Below are positions 57,249 through 64,000 of a DNA stretch of 64,000 nt, one piece after another; position 1 is the first letter of the stretch, and each line of letters opens with the position of its first letter. This stretch comes from Kitasatospora fiedleri. GTDB taxonomy: Bacteria; Actinomycetota; Actinomycetes; Streptomycetales; Streptomycetaceae. A program made the position numbers and the translations under genes. The stretch covers positions 868,001 through 932,000 of the forward strand of contig NZ_OX419519.1 of assembly GCF_948472415.1 (NCBI RefSeq). Direction: 5' to 3'. The notes beneath the pieces are model-generated. The model was given only the letters and a program-made list of their open reading frames with translations, did not search any database and had not been told where the DNA came from.

Positions 57249-59727
57249 TCAGGGCGTCCCCGTCAGCCGCGCGATCAGTACCGCGGTGTCGTCCGCCCGG
57301 TGGCCGTCGTGGCGGGCCTGGCCGAGGAGGAGGTCGGCGAGTGGTTCGAGGGGGAGGTGGGGGCGTGGGCGAGGGCGGTGCGGAGGCGGTCGATGCCCTC
57401 GGCGAGGGGGGCGGCGGCGGATTCGACCAGGCCGTCGGTGTAGAGGACGAGGGTGGCCCCCGGCGGCAGCCGGATCTCGGTGGCGGGGAAGTCGAGGCCG
57501 TCGTCGATGCCCAGCAGCGGCCCGCCGTCCAGGTCGAGGACGGTGGTGCGGCCGTCGGGTGCGCGCAGCAGCGGCGGGGGGTGGCCGGCCCGGACGGCGC
57601 GCAGGGTGCGGGTGGCGGGGTCCAGGCGCAGCAGGCAGCAGGAGGCGAGCAGTCCGGCGTCGAGGTCGACGAGCAGGTGGTTGGTGCGGCGGGCGACCGT
57701 CTCGACGGGGTCGTCCCCGCTGGCGAACGCCCTTACCGCGCTGCGGAGTTGGCCCATGAGCGCGGCGGCCTTGACGCTGTGCCCCTCGACGTCGCCGATG
57801 ATCAGGACGACGCCGCCGTCGGGGGTGGGCAGGACGTCGTACCAGTCGCCGCCGATCTCCATGCCGCGGGTGCCGGGCAGGTAGCGGGCGGTGATGTCGA
57901 GGCCGGGGACGGCGGGCAGCCGGTGCGGCAGCAGTGCCTGTTGGAGGCCGCGGGCGACGGCGGACTCGGCGTCGTAGAGGCGGGCGCGTTCGAGGGCCTG
58001 GGCGATCAGGCCGCCGAGGGCGGTGAGGACGGAACGGTCCTCGGAGGTGAACACCCGGGGGCGGTCGAAGCCGAGGATGAGGCTGCCGACGGGGTGGCCG
58101 GAGGCGATCAGCGGGAGGAAGGCCCAGGCGGCCATCTCGTCGCGCGGGATGCCGGGGTAGGCGGCGGAGAGCTCGTTCCCGGACTCGAAGAAGATCGGCG
58201 CGCCGGTGGTGAACACCTCGGTGCCGGGCAGCCGGGCCCGGATCGGGGTGCCCTCGAACGGGTCGAGGAAGCCGGCGGGGTAGCCGGTCTCGGCGACCAG
58301 GTGCATCCGTCCGCCGCGGGCCAGGTAGAGGGCGAGTTCCTGGCCGCCGAAGCCGGGCAGGATCTGCTCGGCGACGGCGTCGGCGACCTCGCGGACGGTG
58401 ACCGCCTCGGTGAGCGCGGAGGCGAGTTGCAGCAGGTGGTAGACGCCGCCGAGGGAGGCCGGGACGGCGGGCGGGGCCTCGGGGAGCGGGGTGTCCTCGG
58501 TGGGGGCGGCGGGCACGATCCGGCCGGTGAGGCCGTGCGCGTCGGGGTAGAGCGAGAAGGCCAGCCAGTGGCCGGGCGGGCGGCGGGCGAGGAACGCGGT
58601 GGGCTGCTGGGCGAGCATCGCGGAGCGGTAGCGGTCCTCGTAGGCGGGGTCGGCGAGCCAGGCCAGCGCGTCCCAGGGGCGCCGGCCGAGCAGTTCGGCG
58701 CGGGGGGCGTGCAGCAGCAGCTCGGCGCTGTGGTTGACGTAGCCGATCCGGCCGTCCGGGTCGAGGGCGAAGACGCCGTCGCGCAGGCGTTCCACGGCGG
58801 CGGTGGTGGCCGCGGCGGCGCTCGCGTCGACCACGGCGACGACCAGCCGGGCGGAGCCGGTGACGGGGTGCCCGGACAGGTCGAGCTGCCGGGTGCCGCC
58901 GCCGGGGTCGCGGAGCCGGACCCGGTGGGTGAACGGCCGGCCCTGCCGGGCGGCGTGCCGGGCGGCTTCGCGCAGCGGGGCGATGTCCTCGGGACGATCC
59001 GGTCCAGCAGGGCGGCGGTGCGGCCGTCGTACGGGCCGGTGCCGAGGATCTCGCGCAGCCGTTCGTCGGCGGTGAGCCGGCCCTCGGCCAGGTCCCAGTC
59101 GAGGAAGCCGAGCCGGATGCCGTCGCCACCGGGCACCGGCAGCGGCACCACGACGGGCGGGCGCTCCCCGCGGGCCCGGTCGCCGTACGGCAGCAGGCCG
59201 GTGGCCAGGCGGTTGCCGGCGGTGCGCAGCTGGCGGCGGGTGGCGGCGGGCGGGCGGGCGCCGCCGGCGGGCCAGAAGACGGCGATCACGCCGAAGGTCC
59301 GGTCGCCGACGGTGACGGGCGTGGTGGCGGAGGCGTGCGCGTACGGGAGCCCGACGGCGAGGCGGGGGTAGCGGCGCATGGTGTCGTCGGCGTCGGCGAG
59401 CACGATGGTGCGGCCGGCCCGGTAGGAGTCGGCGACCGGCAGGGGCGCGGCGACGGCGATCCGCCGGAACGGTTCGATCAGGCTGAGCGGGATGCCGACG
59501 ACGGCGGCGACGGCCAGCGAGCGGCGGTCGGCGGAGTGCAGGTAGAGCACGCCCCCGTACGCGGCGGTGGCCCGGACGGCGCGCAGCAGGCCGTCGGCGA
59601 GCAGCGCCTCCGCGGCCGTGCCCCAGCGCGGGCGGGCGGCGCCGGGCGGGGGGCCGGTGCGCGTCGCCGGTTCGGGGTCGGTCCGTGGGGGCGGGCCGGA
59701 CGGGTCCGCCGGGACACCCGGGCGCAT
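57249..59727 (-). CDS. GAF-PAS-GAF-PP2C serine phosphatase, SpoIIE/RsbU type (frame broken twice)
   Basis: About 826 aa. An N-terminal GAF (about residues 45-180); a PAS region after a frame change at about 58990-59000 (VERLRDGVFALDPDGRIGYVNHSAELLLHAPRAELLG); a second GAF (LPLIASGHPVGSLILGFDRPRVFTSEDRSVLTALGG); then SpoIIE (RGMEIGGDWYDVLPTPDGGVVLIIGDVEGHSVKAAALMGQLR, RAGHPPPLLR, VLYTDGLVE). The last motif DDTAVLIARLTG is in another frame after about 57350. Acts on phosphorylated anti-sigma antagonists in stress or development networks; no STAS or RsbW gene is adjacent. GDVEGHS differs from the usual GDVxGHG. Confidence 0.88.
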
Positions 59728-59845
59728 GTCTCACTCTGTACGCCGCCGCCGGGGTCGAGTCAAACGGGGGACGGTGTCGCTCCGTCCGGGTGACGCTCCA
59801 CGGCGTGTCGGTACGACAGATACGACAAGGGGATCATCTGCCGGT

Positions 59846-60987
59846 ATGGCGACCCCCTCCACCGTGCCCTCCAGCACTCCCAGCGCTCCCGGCACCCCCG
59901 GTGCCCGCAGCACCCGCACCCCACCCGCCGCTCCGGGCCGGGACGCCGCCACCGCCGGGGCCTGGCCGCCCTCACCGCGCTCGCCACCCTCACCGTCGGC
60001 TGCTCCGCCCTGCACGCCCAGGACCCCGCCCGCACCTCCGCCCCGGCCGCCCCGCCCGCCACCGGCGCACCCGCCGTACAGGCCGTCCCGGCGGCCCAGG
60101 CCCAGGCCCAGGCGGGTCAAGCGGCGCAGGCCCAGGCAGCGCAAGCCGCCCAAGCGGCCCAAGCCGCGCTCGCCGCCCAGGCCGCGCTCGCCGCGATGCC
60201 CGCCGCCCGGCCGCAGGCCGCCGCCGGGCAGGAACTGAACGCCCGGGTGTCCGCCGCCGAGCAGCGGGCGGGCGTGCAGCAGGCCCTCGCCGCCGCCCGC
60301 CGCTGGGGCCTGGCCGCGCTCCCGCTGCGCGCCCCCGCCCCGCCCGCCGTCAAGCCCGAGCTGGCCGACGGGCCCGGCGTCAAGCGCGCCCCGGGGCTGC
60401 CACCGGTGGTCTACCGCGTCCCGACCACCGACAAGGTGGTGTTCCTGACCGTCGACGACGGCGCCGAGAAGGACCCGCAGTTCGCGGCGATGGCCGCCGA
60501 GCTGGGCGTCCCGATGTCCGCGTTCCTCTCCGACTACCTGGCCCGCTCCGACTACGGCTACTTCCGCGCCCTCCAGGCCCACGGCGTCACGCTCGACAAC
60601 CACACCCTCACCCACCCCGACCTGCGCCGCCTCGACGCCGACGCCCTCCGGCACGAGATCTGCGACCAGCAGGACCACCTCCAGCAGGTGTCCGGCACCC
60701 GCCCCCGCCTGTTCCGGCCCCCCTACGGCGAGTACACCGAGGCCGCCCTGCGCACCGCCGCCTCCTGCGGCGTCACCGCCTTCCCGCTGTGGAACGAGGA
60801 AGCCTTCCCCGACCACCTGGAGTGGCGCTACGCCGACCAGCAGTTCCACCCCGGCGACATCGTCCTCACCCACTTCCGCGCCCCCTCCACCGACTGGAAG
60901 GGCACCATGCCCGACATGCTGCGCCGAGTCGTCGACGCCGCCACCGCCCAGGGCTTCGCCATCGCCCGCCTGGAGGACTACCTCTGA
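59846..60987 (+). CDS. Polysaccharide deacetylase (NodB), probable lipoprotein (frame broken once)
   Basis: About 380 aa. The N-terminus starts at ATG 59846 in one frame, then RRRHRRGLAALTALATLTVGC is a lipobox signal in the main frame (change at about 59935-59955; Cys codon 60001-60003). An Ala/Gln repeat (60091-60190) forms a linker. The NodB domain shows VVFLTVDDGAEKDPQF (catalytic and metal Asp), NHTLTHPDL (HxxxH), RLFRPPYGEY and DIVLTHFRA. It would de-N-acetylate a cell-wall or surface glycan. Intact and best supported from 60196 on. Confidence 0.85.
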
Positions 60988-61058
60988 GCCCCCGGCCCCG
61001 CGCGGACCGCTACGATGCCGTCCATTCGTCATCGGACCTGTTCCGAACCGGGGCCACC

Positions 61059-61614
61059 ATGAGGACCGAACTGCGCCTGGTGCGCGTCGTCGCTTTCCTG
61101 CGCGTCACGGGGGCGCAGCTGCTCCTGCTGTCGGTGATGGGCTCCATGCCGGCCCTGCTGTGGCGTCCGAGCCGGTACGCGCCGACGACTCTCGCGGTGC
61201 TGTACCCCGCGATGTTCGCCGTTGGCCTGCTGGGCACCGCGGGGTACGGGATCGCCTTCTGCGCCAGGCGCCTGGCGCAGGAGCCGGACGACCTCCCCGC
61301 CCACCTCGAACCGCTGCCGGAGGAGCAGGAGTCGAAGCTGGTCTCGCTCCGGGCGACGTCCCTGCTGCTCCCGCTCGTGCTGGTATTCGGCACGATCGGC
61401 GCGGCGCAGCGGTTCCCCTCCTGTCTGCTGGCGGTGGGGGGGGTCCGCCGGGCTGCTCGTGGTCTCCCGGTGGACGGCGGCACGGGAGCGCGAGCGCGGC
61501 GGCCGGCTCGTCTACCTGCTCGTCCCCGGCGCGGACCACACCGGCACCCGGCTGTGGATCGACCGCACCGCGTCTCCTGACCGCATCCCGTCTCCTGACC
61601 GCACCGCGCCCTGA
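61059..61614 (+). CDS. Small membrane protein with four helices (frame broken once)
   Basis: About 185 aa, unrecognised. Hydrophobic segments at about residues 8-32, 43-63, 100-118 and 120-138. The C-terminal part (SAGLLVVSRWTAARERERGGRLVYLLVPG) is in another frame after a run of about nine Gs at 61436-61443. The tail has a PDR repeat (SPDRIPSPDR). Follows the NodB gene by 71 bp on the same strand. Confidence 0.6.
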
Positions 61615-61644
61615 CCGCGACCCGGTGAGGCCCTCGCCCCGCCG

Positions 61645-62791
61645 TCAGGCCCGCGTCCTCGCCGCCGCCGTTTCCGCGTCCGCCACGTGCCCCGTGTCCG
61701 CCACGTGCGCCGCGTCCACTACGTGCCCCGTGTCCGCCACGTGCGCCGTGTCCGTCGCGGTGGTCGGGTCCGTCCGGTCGCCGGGGGCGGGGGCGACCGC
61801 GACGCGGGGGGGGCGTGCGGGTGGTGTTCGCGGAGGAAGCCGATCAGGTGTTCGCGCAGTTCGCAGCGGAGTTCGAAGGCGTCGCCCGCGTTGGCGGCGG
61901 TGGCCAGGGCGCGCACCACCAGGGTGGTCGGGGTGGTGTCGACGACCTGGAGGGCGCTGCCCTCGCCGTCCCAGTGCGGGTTCTTGGCCAGGTAGGTCTC
62001 GAACTCGGCGCGCAGCAGGTCGACGGGGGTGCTGTGGTCGAGGTGCAGCAGCGCGGTGCCGGTGATCCGGTCGGAGCGGCGCGACCAGTTCTCGAACGGG
62101 CGGCCGGCGAAGTACGACATCGGCATCACGATCCGCCGCTGGTCCCAGGTGGCGATCACCACCGCGGTCAGGGTGATCTCCTCGACGGTGCCCCACTCGC
62201 CGCCGACCACCACCACGTCACCGATCCGGGCCAGGTCGCCGAAGGCCATCTGGATGCCCGCGAACAGGTTGGAGAGCGCGCTCTGCGCGGCGATGCCCGC
62301 GACCACGCCGACCAGCCCGGCCGACGCCAGCAGGCTGGTGCCGACCACCCGGACCGCCGGGAAGGTCATCAGCATCCCGGCCAGCGCCAGCAGCGCGATC
62401 GCCGCCTGGAGGATGCGGCTGAGCAGGCCCACCTGGGTGCGGGCCCGCCCGGCCCAGGCGGCGTCCCGGCGCCGCACCGCGAGCCGCACCGCCCGTCCAG
62501 CACCAGCGCGGCGGCCCGCGCGGCCAGCCAGGCGCACGAGCCGATGGTGGCCAGCACCAGCAGGTGCCCGATCCCGTCGGGCGCCCGCACCCACGGCATC
62601 GCGGCCAGCAGCAGCCCGCAGCCGGTCACGGCGAGGATCGGGCGGCGGCAGCCGCGCAGCACCCGGGGCACGTTCCCCGCTCGCGCGGGCAGCCGTCGCG
62701 TCGTCACCTCCACGACCCGGTCGACCCCGTACAGCACCAGGGCCACCGTCGCGCCGACCACCACCAACCGCACCGCGCTCCACCACCACAC
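61645..62791 (-). CDS. MscS-family mechanosensitive channel (frame broken twice)
   Basis: About 382 aa. N-terminal helices (WWWSAVRLVVVGATVALVLYGVD, GHLLVLATIGSCAWLAARAAALV). After a change at about 62495: LSRILQAAIALLALAGMLMTF, the pore helix VGTSLLASAGLVGVVAGIAAQSALSNLFAGIQMAF, and the MscS beta domain (IGDVVVVGGEWGTVEEITLTAVVIATWDQRRIVMPMSYF). The tail is in another frame after about 61810. It ends with an Ala/Asp/His repeat. GTG 62791 with GAGGAGG about 10 nt upstream. Confidence 0.87.
61678..61749 (-). repeat. Four tandem 18-bp units in the MscS tail
   Basis: GTCCGCCACGTGCCCCGT-type units encoding (A/T)-D-T-G-H-V and D-A-A-H-V repeats at the channel C-terminus, outside the conserved domain. 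Confidence 0.85.
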
Positions 62792-62912
62792 CTGCCCTGC
62801 CTCCTCACCACTCGGCTCCGGGTCCTCCGCCCGCCTTTCCGTCCCCCGTGCGTTCACACCCCCGGCGGGGCATACGCGCGAGTGCCGTCCGTCACTGTGA
62901 GGAGCCCGAGCC

Positions 62913-64000
62913 GTGAACCCGTTCGAACGCGCCCTGCGCGCCGTCGACCGCACCCAGCAGCGCCGCCGACCACTGGCCGTCGTGGTCGGGGTGGTCAAGA
63001 AGTACGGCGACGACCGGGGCGGGCTGCTGGCCGCGCTGATCACCTACTACGGCTTCGTCTCACTGATCCCGCTGCTGCTCCTGCTCTCCACCGTGCTCGG
63101 CTTCGTCCTGCACGGGCACCCGGACGCGCAGCAGGCCGTGGTCGACTCGGCGCTCGCCGACTTCCCGATCATCGGCGACCAGCTGCGGGAGAACGTGCAC
63201 TCGGTGCAGGGCAGCGGGCTGGCGCTGGTGATCGGTGCGGCGGGCCTGCTCTACGGCGCGCTCGGCATCGCGCAGGTGCTGCAGCACGCGATGGCCGAGG
63301 TGTGGAACGTCCCCAACTTCCAGCGTCCCGGCTACTGGTCCCGGCTCTGGCGCAGCCTGGCGCTGTTCGCCACGCTCGGCACCGGCCTGCTGCTGAGCAC
63401 GGCCGCGGCGGCCCTGGTCGGCGCCGCGCTGGGCGGACCGGCCGCCCGGATCGGCGGGCTGCTGCTCGCGGCGGTCCTCAACACCCTGCTGTTCCTGGCC
63501 TGCCTGTGGATCCTCACCCCGAAGGAGGTCCCGGTCCGCTCGCTGTGGCCGGGCAGCTTCCTCGCCGGCCCGCTCTTCACCCTGCTCCAGGCGTTCGGCG
63601 CCGCCCTGGTGACCCACCAACTGCGGCACGCCACCGCCGTCTACGGCTTCTTCGCCACCGTGATCGGCCTGCTCTCCTGGCTGTACCTGGCCGCCCAGGT
63701 CACCGTGTACGCCGCCGAGGCCAACACCGTCCTGGCCCGCCGCCTGTGGCCCCGCTCCCTGCTCCAGCCGCCGATGACCGGCCCGGACGAGCAGGTGCTG
63801 GGGGACATCGCCCGCCAGGAGGAGCGCCGCCCCGAACAGCGCGTCGACGTCGACTTCACGGACGAGCCCCGGGAGGACGCGCCCGCGAAGGACACCCTCT
63901 CGAAGGACGCCTCCACGAAGGACTCCCCCGCGAAGGACGTCCGGCCGAAGAACGTCCGGCCGAAGGACGAGCCCGCGAAGGACGCCCCGCCGGAGGGCCG
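62913..64000 (+). CDS. YihY/BrkB family inner membrane protein (partial, runs off window)
   Basis: At least 362 aa. MNPFERALRAVDRTQQRRRPLAVVVGVVKKYGDDRGGLLAALITYYGFVSLIPLLLLL is the family signature; further helices at about 105-125, 145-175, 180-205, 215-240 and 245-265. The cytoplasmic tail (from about residue 320) is a five-residue repeat around KD (PAKD, LSKD, STKD, RPKN), still open at the window edge. GTG 62913 with AGGAG upstream. Role unknown despite the old tRNA-processing label. Confidence 0.9.
   Translation, partial: MNPFERALRAVDRTQQRRRPLAVVVGVVKKYGDDRGGLLAALITYYGFVSLIPLLLLLSTVLGFVLHGHPDAQQAVVDSALADFPIIGDQLRENVHSVQGSGLALVIGAAGLLYGALGIAQVLQHAMAEVWNVPNFQRPGYWSRLWRSLALFATLGTGLLLSTAAAALVGAALGGPAARIGGLLLAAVLNTLLFLACLWILTPKEVPVRSLWPGSFLAGPLFTLLQAFGAALVTHQLRHATAVYGFFATVIGLLSWLYLAAQVTVYAAEANTVLARRLWPRSLLQPPMTGPDEQVLGDIARQEERRPEQRVDVDFTDEPREDAPAKDTLSKDASTKDSPAKDVRPKNVRPKDEPAKDAPPEG

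Noticed and set aside
12698..62791. Widespread pseudogenes
   Set aside because: Broken genes keep all motifs on both sides of single-base shifts and several shifts compensate each other; sequence error is the simpler explanation.

Overview
The window is very GC-rich and every gene has strong third-position GC. The gene families (KSQ-type modular PKS, BldA-type TTA codon, DUF5685-like, ECF42 sigma factor, DevR/DevS-like and PP2C/GAF/PAS regulators, many GNATs) point to a Streptomyces or close relative such as Kitasatospora; the genus cannot be fixed from this window.

Layout. 1-9.4 kb: edge of a type I polyketide cluster. A loading module (KSQ-AT-ACP) plus module 1 (KS-AT-KR-ACP) run leftward off the window, with a divergent cytochrome P450 that carries a TTA codon. 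9.6-24.9 kb: mostly core and accessory single genes: CtaG, DUF2254 protein, SDR/MarR pair, YbaK/XRE-cupin pair, methyltransferase, a stand-alone PheRS-like protein behind a structured T-box-like leader, GNAT, a Clp-N/HTH protein with tandem operators, sphingomyelinase, AraC/VOC pair, tRNA-Cys, GabD-type dehydrogenase and a cupin. 25.1-31.9 kb: a tightly packed plus-strand run. Two paralogous proteins have a remote TopoVI-A/Spo11-like layout (one has a zinc ribbon and membrane anchor), followed by a Gly/Asp-rich membrane protein, an asparagine-synthetase-like amide ligase without the glutaminase cysteine, an aldehyde dehydrogenase and an APH-type kinase. 32-42.7 kb: DUF1508, double Nudix, several GNATs, a Cys-rich DUF5685-like protein, a DUF4232 lipoprotein, an APC permease and a DevR-like regulator. 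42.9-48.3 kb: an ECF42 sigma factor with its DGPF/YCII partner and a recognisable ECF42 promoter, a DevS-like kinase, and two translationally coupled ATP-grasp ligases. 48.6-64 kb: a P-loop kinase, two two-component systems, a PAF-AH-like hydrolase, a GAF-PAS-GAF-PP2C phosphatase, a NodB deacetylase, an MscS channel and a YihY/BrkB membrane protein running off the right edge.

An important caveat is that about 40 well-conserved genes or gene segments are interrupted by single-base frame changes, nearly all in G/C runs and nearly all with both halves still intact. I read these as consensus indel errors rather than decay, and I annotate each gene across the break, giving the approximate break position. 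Protein lengths for those genes are approximate.

The most promising unknowns are the Spo11-like gene pair and its operon (25.1-31.9 kb), the T-box-like leader on the PheRS-like gene (16.6-18.05 kb), and the self-operator architecture of the Clp-N/HTH gene (19.1-19.9 kb).
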